From Okeania sp. SIO3I5 (lineage in GTDB: Bacteria; Cyanobacteriota; Cyanobacteriia; Cyanobacteriales; Microcoleaceae), in assembly GCF_010672085.1 (NCBI RefSeq), contig NZ_JAAHHT010000016.1, positions 66,693 through 130,692 on the forward strand: 64,000 nucleotides of DNA, read 5' to 3'. Of this stretch, positions 29,031 through 39,033 are shown in pieces; positions within the stretch are counted from its first letter, which is position 1; each line of letters starts with the position of its first letter. The position numbers and the translations under genes are program-made. The notes below the pieces were generated by a model. That model was not told the DNA's origin, did no database searches, and saw only the letters and a list, made by a program, of their open reading frames with translations.

Positions 29031-29419
29031 ACGATTTTTGCTTAAAGAACTAATTTAAGGGTATAATCATTCTGATTATCGGTTTATTGACTCTGCCTAC
29101 TATACCATTTTCAAAAAATACTGTTACAGTGCTTTATTCTGTTAGTAAGAGTCTTGAGATTAATACTGTAGCAACCTTTTTAGAATTTGGTATTACTGGT
29201 CTACAATTTAGTCAAAGCAAAAGTGTAAGGGGGAATGGCCATTCGCCCCTACTGACTACTGACTTCTGTTGTACCTCTTGCAAAAAATTTATATCTTTAA
29301 AATTCCGAGATGTTGATTAGTTGCTGGAGTTTAGAGCAAAGGTTGAAAAGTTAATAAATCCTCATTTATTTATCTTTTGAATTATTAATTTTATTCCTGA
29401 AAACTAACAATTAAACACT

Positions 29420-29794
29420 ATGTCATTAGAAAATATTCAACTAACAATTACTCTATCTGATCCAAAGTTAAAAGAGGATCGACTTCAAGAAGATACTGAA
29501 AATATGTTGTCGGAAATTAAAGAATTTGATGGCGTACAAAAGGCAGATTTAATGCCAATCGAAAAAGCTGAACCTGGTTCTAAAAGTATAGGCGGTTTTT
29601 TAATAGGAATTCTCACGGCTGAAATTAATGCTAAAAATATTAAAGCTTTGGTTGGATATTTAGGAAATAATCTCTATGGTAAGACTATTAAAATTAATGC
29701 TGAAGGTAATGGTCGAAAGATAGATATTGAAGTTCGTAATCTTGAAGATTTGAATAAAGCTTTGGCAGAAGTAGATAATTTTTTGAAGGCTTAA
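29420..29794 (+). CDS. EACC1-like effector-associated small protein
   Basis: 124 residues beginning SLENIQLTITLSD, with a predicted alternating strand/helix fold and the centre KALVGYLGNNLYGKTIKINAEGNGRKIDIEV. The pattern (N-terminal strand, acidic helix, a long hydrophobic helix, then a basic beta-hairpin and a DLNKALAEVDNFL helix) fits effector-associated constant component 1 (EACC1), described in NTP-dependent bacterial conflict systems next to caspase and other effectors. The assignment is by pattern recognition and should be tested. The stop codon overlaps the AAGGAG ribosome site of the caspase-GUN4 gene, so the two are translationally linked. Confidence 0.7.
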   Translation: MSLENIQLTITLSDPKLKEDRLQEDTENMLSEIKEFDGVQKADLMPIEKAEPGSKSIGGFLIGILTAEINAKNIKALVGYLGNNLYGKTIKINAEGNGRKIDIEVRNLEDLNKALAEVDNFLKA

Positions 29795-29798
29795 GGAG
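29793..29798 (+). promoter_or_regulatory. ribosome binding site overlapping upstream stop
   Basis: AAGGAG begins within the TAA of the EACC1-like gene (29792-29794) and lies eight bases before ATG 29807. This arrangement indicates coupled translation of a two-gene operon. Confidence 0.75.
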
Positions 29799-29806
29799 AT
29801 TTTTTC

Positions 29807-31369
29807 ATGGCAAAAATAGCTCTATTAATTGGAGTGAGTGAATACCTCCCAGAATTTCCAGCTTTGCCTAGTACCCTGAAAGATGTTGAGGCAATGAAGG
29901 AAGTTTTAGGTAATTCTGAGATGGGAGGTTTTGATGATATTAAGGTGTTGAAAAATTCCAATCGTCAACAGATAGAAGAGGCAATTTATGAATTGTTTGC
30001 TAACCGGAACAAAGATGATATTTTATTACTTTATTTTTCTGGTCATGGAGAGAAAAGTCGAGAAGGTAATTTATTTTTAGTTACTCCTCAAACTCGGAAA
30101 GAACAACGAGGAATTGTGACGCCGACTGCTGTGGGTGCTAGTTTTCTACAAAGTCAAATGAATGATAGTTCTTCCCAACGTCTTGTTGTGATTCTTGACT
30201 GTTGTTATAGTGGCGCATTTACTAAAGGAATGACTGCTAAAGGTGATGAAAATATAGATATTCAAGCGGAATTAGGTGGAGAAGGTAGGGCAATTTTGAT
30301 GTCTTCTAGTGCTGTTCAAAGTTCTTTTGAGTCGGAAGGTTCGGAATTATCTATCTATACAAAATATCTAGTTGAAGGAATTAAAACTGGAGCAGCGGAT
30401 ACCGATAATAATGGCAAAATTTCGGCGGATGAATTGCATCAATATGTAAGTGAAAAGGTACATGAAGAATCTCCGGCAATGACTCCTAAATTTGAACCTG
30501 TAAAGGAAGGTTATCGAATTTATTTAGCAAGTTCTCCCCAAGACGATCCAAAATTGCAATATCGTCGCAAGGTGAAGGAAATATTGCAGAAAAATAATGG
30601 CAAAATAGATTTGCTTAATGGTTTTTTATTGGAGGAATTATCCAAGAGATATGGTTTATCCTCTGAGGAGGCAAAGGCAATTGAAACTGAGGAAATAGCA
30701 CTTTATATTCAGTTTCATAAAAAGTTAAAACGTTATGAGGAAATCTTTAGTCGAGCTGTGGAAAATTCTTATCCTTTTACAGAAAAAGAACAGGAAACTT
30801 TGCGGGAAATTCAGTCACTTTTAGGATTGAGAGATGAGGATGTTGCAGATATTGAGAAACGAATTTTACCTCAGCCACCAGAACTAAAATTGAAATTTAT
30901 TGCCGATGAAATAGAATTACTTTCTGACAAAAATGTAGACTATACAAAACTCCGTGACTTCCTAGCTAATGGTGAGTGGAAAGAAGCAGATGAAGAAACT
31001 GCTCTTTGTATGTTGCAAGTTGCAGGAGAATATCTTGGATATCTTTCCGTAGAAGGTGTAGACAATTTTCCTTGTACAGACTTCCGCACAATAGACCAAC
31101 TTTGGGTAAAATATAGTGATGGTAAATTTGGCTTTTCTGTGCAGAAGAAAATTTATAAGAGTTTGGGTGGAACAAAAAAGTATGAGCGAGAGGTATGGGA
31201 AAAGTTTGGAGAGAAAGTAGGATGGAGAAAAGGAGGCAAGTGGGTGAGCTACGATAACTGGGATTGGGGAAGCACACATTACAGTGGGAATCTCCCGGTA
31301 GTAGGGAAGGAACCTGAATTCAGAGTATGGTTGGAAGGGTTCTCTCGCGCAGAGACTTGTGGACTCTAA
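29807..31369 (+). CDS. caspase-like protease fused to GUN4 tetrapyrrole-binding domain
   Basis: 520 residues. The caspase domain (about 1-240) starts ALLIGVSEYLPEFPALPS and has catalytic His in LYFSGHGEKS and Cys in VILDCCYSGAF. A helical middle part (about 245-370) has two LGL..ED/YGLSSEEA-type segments (EEAKAIETEE and LGLRDEDVADIEKRI) found in cyanobacterial multidomain sensors. The C-terminal GUN4 domain (about 375-515) has DYTKLRDFLANGEWKEADEE, FPCTDFRTIDQLWVKYS and FGFSVQKKIY. GUN4 binds porphyrins and activates Mg-chelatase; here it would act as a sensor module for the protease. The gene forms an operon with the EACC1-like gene. Domain identities are firm; gating by tetrapyrrole is inference. 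Confidence 0.88.
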   Translation: MAKIALLIGVSEYLPEFPALPSTLKDVEAMKEVLGNSEMGGFDDIKVLKNSNRQQIEEAIYELFANRNKDDILLLYFSGHGEKSREGNLFLVTPQTRKEQRGIVTPTAVGASFLQSQMNDSSSQRLVVILDCCYSGAFTKGMTAKGDENIDIQAELGGEGRAILMSSSAVQSSFESEGSELSIYTKYLVEGIKTGAADTDNNGKISADELHQYVSEKVHEESPAMTPKFEPVKEGYRIYLASSPQDDPKLQYRRKVKEILQKNNGKIDLLNGFLLEELSKRYGLSSEEAKAIETEEIALYIQFHKKLKRYEEIFSRAVENSYPFTEKEQETLREIQSLLGLRDEDVADIEKRILPQPPELKLKFIADEIELLSDKNVDYTKLRDFLANGEWKEADEETALCMLQVAGEYLGYLSVEGVDNFPCTDFRTIDQLWVKYSDGKFGFSVQKKIYKSLGGTKKYEREVWEKFGEKVGWRKGGKWVSYDNWDWGSTHYSGNLPVVGKEPEFRVWLEGFSRAETCGL

Positions 31370-31386
31370 TATATAAGTGTAAGTGT

Positions 31387-31413
31387 TTCAGCTGTTCAGT
31401 TATCAGTTATCAG
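31387..31413. repeat. AGTTATC heptamers
   Basis: A short run of CAGTTATCAGTTATCAG sixteen bases after the caspase-GUN4 stop. Confidence 0.6.
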
Positions 31414-31566
31414 TAAAAAATTTAAACTTTATTGTTACAAATAAAATTAACAGGTAGGTTGGGTTAAGCGACAGCGCAACCCAACAAAAATCTGCATCTA
31501 AATCTGTAAATATGTGTTGGGTTTCACTACGTTCTACCCAACCTACGAAATGGTTATTTTTTATTA

Positions 31567-31752
31567 TTAGGAATTATGCAACTCACTATCTGAATTTAAC
31601 TCTTCCAGATATTCTAAATAAGATTCTATGACATCCTTAGTATTTTCCAATGCCTCAACTTCTGTTTCTCCCTGAGACCAACATCCAGGTAAAGAAGAAC
31701 ACCAAACAGCATATCCTTTATCAGTTTATTTCAGTTTAACTTGGTATCGCAT
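31567..31752 (-). pseudogene. HicB-like antitoxin with early nonsense codon
   Basis: Minus-strand reading gives MRYQVKLK, a TAA at codon 9, then TDKGYAVWCSSLPGCWSQGE, TEVEALENTKDVIESYLEYL and a Glu-rich end, 62 codons in all. The GYAVWCSSLPGCWSQGET pattern is typical of HicB/UPF0150 proteins. There is no HicA toxin next to it. It is an inactivated orphan. Confidence 0.75.
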
Positions 31753-31783
31753 CTGTTTAAATTCTCACCTATTTATTGGTAAA

Positions 31784-31926
31784 TATAGCATTTCTCATAA
31801 AGATGAGCTACAGTTACGATCCCCCTAAATCCCCCTTGAAAAGGGGGACTTTGAAGACTCCCCCCTTTTTAAGGGGGGGCAGGGGGGATCTAAAACTGTA
31901 TCTCACCAATTTGAGAAACGCTATAT
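31784..31926. repeat. TATAGCATTTCTCA MITE with C/G-run hairpin
   Basis: 143 bp bounded by TATAGCATTTCTCA and TTGAGAAACGCTATA. The inside holds paired runs, GATCCCCCTAAATCCCCC with GGGGGGCAGGGGGGATC, and CCTTGAAAAGGGGG. It is the same family as 45849-45996. Confidence 0.75.
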
Positions 31927-32281
31927 CATAACATTGATATTGTCATTGCGAGGCGATGATAAACGAGTTAAGCTTTGAAGAAAAATATTAAATTAGCCGA
32001 AGCAATCTCTTTCTTGATATTATCAATGACAAAATAGAAGCAATTTATTCCTGGAAATTTTAGCTAGTGAGATTGCTTCGGGGGGATACTTGAGAGACCA
32101 CTGAAACAACTTTTACCGAAAAATTTTGGTTTAAAGCCTCCCCTTTTAAGGGTATAATAAATAAAAATTGTATGCATGAGTCAATCCTCTTCTTTTCAAG
32201 GAGAGGTAATTATTCATTATTAATTATTCATTATTCATTGTTGAACATCCCCCTCGCAATGACAAATAAATAAAGTAAATT
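31927..32281. other. intergenic stretch
   Basis: No gene is recognised. TTATTCATTA short repeats lie around 32205-32240, next to the DUF2442 gene. Confidence 0.4.
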
Positions 32282-32650
32282 ATGTTAAAAGACATTATCG
32301 AAGTTAATCACCAAAAAAAACATCTACTTTATCTGAAATTTGAAGATGGAAAAGAGGGAATTGTAGATATTAGTCAGCTAATAGAATGTACAGGAATTTT
32401 TGCCAAATTACAAGATATCAATTATTTTAAAACCGTCAAACTTAATCTTGAATGGGGAACAATTTATTGGGAAAATGACGCAGACTTAGAGACCTCTCCC
32501 CCAACCCCTCTCCTGCTCTTGAGAGGGGAAAAATTCCCCCCTTCCCTACCCCCCCTTTCAAAGGGGAGCAGGGGGGATAGTTGTGGGGTTGGGGGGTTAG
32601 GTTCTTCAACTCACATTTTAATCCGTATATCCGTGGCAAAATCCGTGTGA
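32282..32650 (+). CDS. DUF2442-like protein with repeat-derived C-terminus
   Basis: 122 residues as read. The first 70 (MLKDIIEVNHQKKHLLYLKF, EDGKEGIVDISQLIECTG, then GTIYWENDADL) form a near-complete DUF2442 unit, a small fold often found next to DUF4160 and linked with toxin-antitoxin loci. After DADL at about nt 32489 the frame runs into a C/G-run palindromic repeat (SPPTPLLLLRGEKFPP) and then into the first unit of the 68-bp array. The native end, usually a short acidic tail, has been replaced. It may be non-functional. No DUF4160 partner is visible. Confidence 0.65.
   Translation: MLKDIIEVNHQKKHLLYLKFEDGKEGIVDISQLIECTGIFAKLQDINYFKTVKLNLEWGTIYWENDADLETSPPTPLLLLRGEKFPPSLPPLSKGSRGDSCGVGGLGSSTHILIRISVAKSV
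32490..32610. repeat. C/G-run palindromic repeat
   Basis: CCTCTCCCCCAACCCCTCTC is answered by GGGGTTGGGGGGTTAGG, enclosing a second pair (CCCCCCTTTCAAAGGGG). It overlaps the end of the DUF2442 frame. Confidence 0.65.
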
Positions 32651-33075
32651 GCAAGGCAACCCACAAATTCTCCTACTGATACGAATTAATCCGTATATCC
32701 GTGGCAAAATCCGTGTGAGCAAGGCAACCCACAAATTCTCCTACTGATACGAATTAATCCGTGTATCCGTGGCAAAATCCGTGTGAGCAAGGCAACCCAC
32801 AAATTCTCCTACCTATACGAATTAATCCGTATATCCGTGGCAAAATCCGTGTGAGCAAGGCAACCCACAAATTCTCCTACCTATACGAATTAATCCGTAT
32901 ATCCGTGGCAAAATCCGTGTGAGCAAGGCAACCCACAAATTCTCCTACTGATACGAATTAATCCGTATATCCGTGGCAAAATCCGTGTGAGCAAGGCAAC
33001 CCACAAATTCTCCTACTGATACGAATTAATCCGTATATCCGTGGCAAAATCCGTGTGAGCAAGGCAACCTACAAA
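32617..33075. repeat. seven tandem 68-bp repeats at the end of fumC
   Basis: The segment GCAAGGCAAC recurs at 32651, 32719, 32787, 32855, 32923, 32991 and 33059, an exact 68-bp period with only a few substitutions. Each unit carries AATCCGTATATCCGTGGC. The array stops six bases before the fumC stop codon and begins within the DUF2442 frame. Confidence 0.9.
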
Positions 33076-33080
33076 TTTTC

Positions 33081-34490
33081 CTAACTCCCAGGATGAGTCA
33101 TATTTTTAGGCACCACAATCTCATCAAATTCCTCCGCCGAAACATAACCCAATTCCAAACAAGCTTCCTTCAAAGTCAACTCTTTCTCATGGGCAAAATG
33201 CGCAACTTCCGCAGCCTTATCATACCCAATTTTCGGACTTAAAGCTGTCACCAACATCAAAGATTGTTCCAAATAAAACTCAATTTTTTTCCTATTTACC
33301 TTCAAATCAACTAACAGAAAATCCGTAAAATTATTACAACTATCAGCAATCAAATTAATCGACTGAATCAAATTAAAAATCATCATCGGTTTATAAGTAT
33401 TCAACTCAAAACTACCCTGGGCACCAGCAAAAGCGATCGCTGCATCATACCCCATCACCTGAGTCGCCACCATCGTCATCGCCTCACACTGAGTAGGATT
33501 AACTTTTCCTGGCATAATTGAAGACCCCGGTTCATTTGCAGGCAAAATCAACTCCCCAAACCCACATCGAGGTCCGCTTCCCAACCACCGAATATCATTA
33601 GCAATTTTCAGCAACGAACCAGCTAAAGTCTTCAAAGCACCACTCGCCATCACTATTGGATCGTGAGCAGCTAAAGCAGCAAACTTATTAGGTGCAGACA
33701 CAAAAGGCAACCCAGTTATTTCACTAATATATTTCGCAGCAAGTTCGGCAAAACCACTCACCGTATTTAATCCCGTTCCCACTGCAGTGCCACCTATAGC
33801 TAATTCGTACAAATCTGGCAATGTATGAGTGATACGTTGCAAATTTGCATCTAGTTGCGCCACATATCCCGAAAATTCCTGCCCAAAAGTCAGCGGTACT
33901 GCATCTTGTAGATGAGTGCGCCCGATTTTGACAATTTCCGAAAATTCTGCCGATTTTTCTTGGAGTGCATCCCGCATTTTCTTAACTTTCGGCAACAACT
34001 TTTGATGTAATGCTACCGCTGCGGCAATGTGCATAGCAGTTGGGAATGTGTCATTAGATGACTGCGACATATTAACGTGATCGTTAGGATGTATAGGATT
34101 TTTGCTTCCCATTTCTCCACCAGCAATTTCGATCGCCCGGTTAGCTATGACTTCGTTAACATTCATATTGCATTGGGTGCCGCTTCCAGTCATCCAGACT
34201 CGCAATGGGAAATTTCCATCTAGTTTTCCAGCAATAATTTCTTCTGCTGCTTGAACGATTAATTTGGTTTTATCTTCTGGGAGTTTACCGAGTTCCTGGT
34301 TAGTTTGGGCAACTGCCTTTTTCAGGATAGCAAATGCTTTAATAACTTCTGGTGGGATATAGTCTTGCCCAATAGAAAAGTAGATTAGCGATCGCTGAGT
34401 TTGAGCGCCCCAATAACGGTTTGCCGGCACCTCAATTTTGCCCATGCTATCGCTTTCGGTGCGCATTTTGGGCGATGTTGATTCTGTCAT
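33081..34490 (-). CDS. fumC: class II fumarate hydratase
   Basis: 469 residues. It interconverts fumarate and malate in the cytosol. The class II signature [16 protein letters not shown] is present, with the upstream [14 protein letters not shown] and [21 protein letters not shown] blocks and the [16 protein letters not shown] catalytic-loop segment. Length is normal for the family. Start is ATG 34490 ([20 protein letters not shown]). The gene stands alone between two tandem-repeat arrays, so its promoter probably lies in or just before the 161-bp array. Confidence 0.97.
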   Translation of the reverse strand: MTESTSPKMRTESDSMGKIEVPANRYWGAQTQRSLIYFSIGQDYIPPEVIKAFAILKKAVAQTNQELGKLPEDKTKLIVQAAEEIIAGKLDGNFPLRVWMTGSGTQCNMNVNEVIANRAIEIAGGEMGSKNPIHPNDHVNMSQSSNDTFPTAMHIAAAVALHQKLLPKVKKMRDALQEKSAEFSEIVKIGRTHLQDAVPLTFGQEFSGYVAQLDANLQRITHTLPDLYELAIGGTAVGTGLNTVSGFAELAAKYISEITGLPFVSAPNKFAALAAHDPIVMASGALKTLAGSLLKIANDIRWLGSGPRCGFGELILPANEPGSSIMPGKVNPTQCEAMTMVATQVMGYDAAIAFAGAQGSFELNTYKPMMIFNLIQSINLIADSCNNFTDFLLVDLKVNRKKIEFYLEQSLMLVTALSPKIGYDKAAEVAHFAHEKELTLKEACLELGYVSAEEFDEIVVPKNMTHPGS

Positions 34491-34504
34491 AATTTTTTTG
34501 ATAC

Positions 34505-35311
34505 AGTATATTCTTCTATTTACTTACATTATCAGTTTTTATACTACCTAATTTATAGCCATAAGAAATCATTGGTGATCAAAAACTGTAGGGGTTTGGT
34601 CTCCAAACCAAAACGCCAAGGGATTTGGAGACCAAACCCCTACGATCAAATCTTACAACCTATTAGAGTATATTCTTCTATTTACTTACATTATTAGCTT
34701 TTATACTACCTATTTATAACCATAAGAAATCATTGGTGATCAAAAACTGTAGGGGTTTGGTCTCCAAACCAAAACGCCAAGGGATTTGGAGACCAAACCC
34801 CTACGATCAAATCTTACAACCTATTAGAGTATATTCTTCTATTTACTTACATTATTAGCTTTTATACTACCTAATTTATAGCCATAAGAAATCATTGGTG
34901 ATCAAAAACTGTAGGGGTTTGGTCTCCAAACCAAAAGCTAAGGGATTTGGAGACCAAACCCCTACGATCAAATCTTATAAACTATTAGAGTATATTCTTC
35001 TATTTACTTACATTATTAGCTTTTATACTACCTAATTTATAGCCATAAGAAATCATTGGTGATCAAAAACTGTAGGGGTTTGGTCTCCAAACCAAAAGCT
35101 AAGGGATTTGGAGACCAAACCCCTACGATCAAATCTTATAAACTATTAGAGTATACTCTTCTATTTACTTACATTATTAGCTTTTATACTACCTATTTAT
35201 AGCCATAAGAAATCATTGGTGATCAAAAACTGTAGGGGTTTGGTCTCCAAACCAAAAGCTAAGGGATTTGGAGACCAAACCCCTACGATCAAATCTTATA
35301 AACTATTTAGG
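34505..35311. repeat. five tandem 160-162-bp repeats upstream of fumC
   Basis: The GTAGGGGTTTGGTCTCC segment recurs at 34588, 34749, 34911, 35072 and 35232. Each unit contains an inverted pair (GTAGGGGTTTGGTCTCC and GGAGACCAAACCCCTAC) that can form a long hairpin, plus an AT-rich linker with TATACTACCTA. The units fall into two subtypes, with AACGCC or AAGCTA in the loop. It is the same hairpin family as at 19286 and 28904. Confidence 0.9.
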
Positions 35312-35472
35312 ATTGCTATAGTTAAATTTTTATTATTATATCTCTCTGGAAAAAAGGGAACAGATAACAGAGAGAACTAATTAATAATTTATGGATAGTA
35401 ATTGATTTTATTTTTAATTTTCACGGCTATGTCTATTAGTATTAAATTAAAATTATCTGACTCAGTATTCAA

Positions 35473-36672
35473 TTAACGTGCCAAAGCCAAAGATTTCGAT
35501 TGAATTAAATTACCTTGACTTTTATATTGCTGTTTTTTTGGCTTTAAGTATTTTTCTACTATCTCTAAAATTTGCTTTGCACTTGCAGGTTTTCTTAAAA
35601 AATCTGTCGCACCTGCTAGTTGCGCTCTCACCCGATTCATCCAACTATCTTCTGCAGTATAAATAATAATAGGAGTCTCTTTATAAGCAGGAGCTGTCCG
35701 CAAAAAATTACAGAGCGCATAACCATTAACCTCAGCTATAGCTAAATCCATAAATATTAATTCAGGTTGGCTTTTAGCCATTAAACCTACTCCCTCCATT
35801 GGGTCAGTAATTTTATCAATTTTATATCCTTTAGGAATCAGAATTTGCTCTAAAAAATTACCTGTTGTTGGTGTTGAATCTATACAAGCTATTGGAATTC
35901 TGGGGCGATTGTTAGAACAGTAAACTAAACGTAATTGTTCTAAAGGAGAAGGTAAATCTGGTACTGCTCGAACTTCTATTAAACCTTGTTTAAAAAAATG
36001 ATATAAACTACGAGTTGTTAAAGCTAAACATTGCTTTTTTTTCACTGCAATATCCCACAAAGTATTGTGACCATTAAATTGATTATTAATCGCCTCTAAA
36101 GATGCTGTAGACAGACGAGTTTCTAAGTTTACAGATTTTTTAACTATCGGAGCTTGCTCTGGCCAAATATCACTAATACCCATTTTTTCCCAACGTTTCC
36201 AAAGTTTTTGTGCTCTCTCTACAGCTTGTTTTAATTCTGGTGGAGATAATACTAAGTTCGCAAAAATTTCTGAAGTTAATTGTTGATAGGAATGCCAGTT
36301 TAAATTTAAAACAGGCTGATTTGCTATAGAAAATAAGATTTCATAGCTACTACTACGAATAATTGCTTTTCCTTCTTTTAAAGTTATTTGCTTTTGGGTA
36401 ATACTCTGTTTGAGAAGTTGATATTCCCATAATTCATCATTAGATAGTAAACCAGCATTAAATTTTAAATTTTGACAATGTTGATTAACTGCTCGATACC
36501 AACGTCTAGTTTGATGTAATCCTCCTGTGGCATATAACATTAAACCTCGACAAAAATAAATCTGCCATTCTTGTTCCCCATTGTCTATAATTAATTTACC
36601 TGTTGCTTGCTTCTGGCCTAGTACAGCTAAAGCATTCCATATTTTATTGCACTCTGTATTAATTACTAGCAT
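35473..36672 (-). CDS. PatA-like response regulator (DUF4388/PATAN-REC), copy 1
   Basis: 399 residues. The N-terminal PATAN-type domain (about 1-170: LAVLGQKQATGKLIIDNGEQ, YATGGLHQTRRWYRAVNQHC) and a winged-helix-like middle region (about 190-250) precede a receiver domain (about 260-380) with phosphoacceptor Asp in LIFMDLAIAEVNGY and Lys in RKPAS. This architecture is that of PatA/PixG/TaxP1 regulators controlling type IV pilus motility or pattern formation in cyanobacteria. It is paralogous to 37831-39033. The acidic pair at the receiver start is reduced to CIDST, with one Asp replaced, which may weaken Mg2+ binding. Confidence 0.85.
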   Translation of the reverse strand: MLVINTECNKIWNALAVLGQKQATGKLIIDNGEQEWQIYFCRGLMLYATGGLHQTRRWYRAVNQHCQNLKFNAGLLSNDELWEYQLLKQSITQKQITLKEGKAIIRSSSYEILFSIANQPVLNLNWHSYQQLTSEIFANLVLSPPELKQAVERAQKLWKRWEKMGISDIWPEQAPIVKKSVNLETRLSTASLEAINNQFNGHNTLWDIAVKKKQCLALTTRSLYHFFKQGLIEVRAVPDLPSPLEQLRLVYCSNNRPRIPIACIDSTPTTGNFLEQILIPKGYKIDKITDPMEGVGLMAKSQPELIFMDLAIAEVNGYALCNFLRTAPAYKETPIIIYTAEDSWMNRVRAQLAGATDFLRKPASAKQILEIVEKYLKPKKQQYKSQGNLIQSKSLALAR

Positions 36673-37830
36673 ATATTACTCATTAACTATATTTTTTTTA
36701 TAGTACAACAAATTTCAAATATATGAGGTATAGGTATGACACCTCCCTTGCTCGGGTAGGGTTTAAATCAAACTATTGTGGAGTGGAAGGCATCTTGCCT
36801 GCTCATCATATTGCTTGCCACAGGTGTACCTAACCAATATTAAATCTGCTGTATATAGTTTTCCTAATCATTTAGTGAAACTATACTGTACTTTTTTCTA
36901 CTATTAAAAACTCTCTTGTTATACCAAGCGTGAAAAAAGAATGTACAAATAATTTAGTCAACTAAAGTAGTTTCAGTCAGATGCCTATTTACTAGAATAG
37001 ATTGTTTCATAGCAAAAAATGGTAATAAAAGCTACTTCTACTTTACGGGTTATTTCTTAGGTCATGCTCCACAAACGCGAATCACCCCTACTAGAAACAG
37101 TCCAAATATTTGTCACAAAAATTTATCAAATTGGTATTACCAAAAAATGAGGGTATGCACCTCCCCTTGGATAGGGGATGAAAAAGCGGTCGTTAGCGGA
37201 GCTGTCCGTAGGATGGGATGGCGAGGTTTCCTCGCCATATCCAATCGACCAAGAGAATATTTAATTCAGTATTTCTTGCCTCCGACTTCCGAGTGAAGTT
37301 CACTGATAACTGATAACTGATAACTGAAATGACCTCTCACTCTTGCCTGTTGCTATCTCAAGCTTTTCACTCAAGAGTTCAATTTTAGCTTCAGATATCA
37401 AGTCTAAATGTTATAGTCATAATATCAACTATTTATAGTCAATAATAATATTACTATTTATACAGCTACCCTTGATTTGATAATAATAATCTTTATGTAA
37501 TTTAATGATTTAGAGAACGATTTTATTTCATCCTTGTAATTGCTCTTAAATTTATATATTCATTACCTTTTTTCCTTCAATATGCAAGGGTATTAATAAT
37601 TATTTATTTTAGTTGTGAGATATTGTAAGCTTTAGAAAAATAGCTTAACTAGGAACAGTAAAATTATCACTTTTAATTCCTAATTTATATCCTCTCCACA
37701 AAAAATTATAACCTAAACCTAATAAATATAATTCTTTAGTTATTATTAATTTTTTTTTCAATCCAGGAGAATATCAATCTAACTATATGTAATAACTTAA
37801 TCAGGCATGGAATCAAAATCAACATTAGCC
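36673..37830. other. long intergenic region between the two regulators
   Basis: About 1.15 kb, AT-rich, with no gene recognised. It contains a possible worn TGGACTGTTTC element (36998-37104), a perfect hairpin ATGGCGAGG-TTT-CCTCGCCAT (37218-37238) and AACTGAT heptamers (37303-37328). Confidence 0.5.
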
Positions 37831-39033
37831 TTACACAGGCAAAAAAGTTAAATTAGATGCTCGTTCAAAAGTTATCATTTGAGAAGTTTGAGAATTTTTT
37901 AAATTGACATATTTTGCTACAACTTCCACAACTTTTTCTGGGCTAGAAGATTTACATAAATAATCATTAGCACCTGTTAACTTAGCTCTCGTCCGATCTA
38001 GAAAACCATCTTGATTCGATAAAAATACAATTGGTGTATCTTTAAACGTAGTAGTTTTTCGCAAAAAATCACATATTGTATAACCACTAACTTTAGGCAT
38101 AACTAAATCCAAAAAAATTAAATCAGGTTGATAATTTTCTAAGAGTGATAGCCCTCTAATTGCATCTTGAATATGTACAACTTTATATCCCCATGGCTGG
38201 AGAATTTTCTCCAAAAAATTACCCACAAGATGATTATCATCAATACAAACAATTGTAGCTTGATGCCGACGATTTTCTACAGATACTAAACGTAATTTTT
38301 CTGGGGGAGCAAGCCAATCTTCTACTTGCTTAAAATCAATTAAACCTTGTTGTTCAAAATAATATAAATTCCGAGCTACTTCCCCTAATGGCATTTTCAT
38401 TAAAAGTGCAATATCCCAAATTGTTCTGTCGCCATTTAATAACTTATTTACTGTTACAAAAAAGTCTGAATTTTCTGGAATTGGCAAGTTATTTGCATTT
38501 CTGACAAATGGGGCACTATCAGGATTAATATACCATAAACCTTCCTTTTGTAAAAATACCCAAACTCTTTTAGCTGAAGTCAGAACTTCTTTAATTTCTC
38601 GCCTGGATAACAGTAAACTCAGAGCTGTTTGAGAACTAGAATGTTTCTGCGGATGCCATCTTCTTGTTAAACCTCGTTGACTAATAATAGCAAAAAAAAC
38701 TTCTTTAGCAATAGTACCCAAAATTGCTTTAGCTTGAGCTAAAGTTATCTGATTTTCACTAATAGCTGTTTGTAAGAATTTATATTCCCAGAGTTGGTTA
38801 TTACTTAACTGATTAACTTCAAATTTAAAGTTAGGACAATGTTGATTTATAGCTCGATGCCAACGTCTTGTAGAATGTTTTCCCCCACTTGCATATAGGA
38901 GATGACCAAATAGGAAATAAAGTTCCCATTCTTGATTGCCATGAGCAACGACTAACTTACCAGTAACTTGCTTTTGGCTAACTATACAAAGAGTATTTGC
39001 TAGCTTAATATAGCCTATGGTTGATACTGACAT
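37831..39033 (-). CDS. PatA-like response regulator (DUF4388/PATAN-REC), copy 2
   Basis: 400 residues and the same domain order as the copy at 35473-36672, with which it shares many blocks (QKQVTGKLVVAHGNQEWELY, SGGKHSTRRWHRAINQHCP). The receiver has the intact acidic pair in VCIDDNHLVG, phosphoacceptor Asp in LIFLDLVMPKVSGY and Lys in CKSSS. It is likely to dock a CheA-like kinase and influence pilus motility, by analogy with PixG/TaxP1. No che or pil genes are in the window. Confidence 0.87.
   Translation of the reverse strand: MSVSTIGYIKLANTLCIVSQKQVTGKLVVAHGNQEWELYFLFGHLLYASGGKHSTRRWHRAINQHCPNFKFEVNQLSNNQLWEYKFLQTAISENQITLAQAKAILGTIAKEVFFAIISQRGLTRRWHPQKHSSSQTALSLLLSRREIKEVLTSAKRVWVFLQKEGLWYINPDSAPFVRNANNLPIPENSDFFVTVNKLLNGDRTIWDIALLMKMPLGEVARNLYYFEQQGLIDFKQVEDWLAPPEKLRLVSVENRRHQATIVCIDDNHLVGNFLEKILQPWGYKVVHIQDAIRGLSLLENYQPDLIFLDLVMPKVSGYTICDFLRKTTTFKDTPIVFLSNQDGFLDRTRAKLTGANDYLCKSSSPEKVVEVVAKYVNLKNSQTSQMITFERASNLTFLPV

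Noticed and set aside
29087..29320. Plus-strand 77-residue ORF
   Set aside because: No start context or recognisable domain; includes repeat-like sequence (GGGGGAATGGCCATTCGCCCC).
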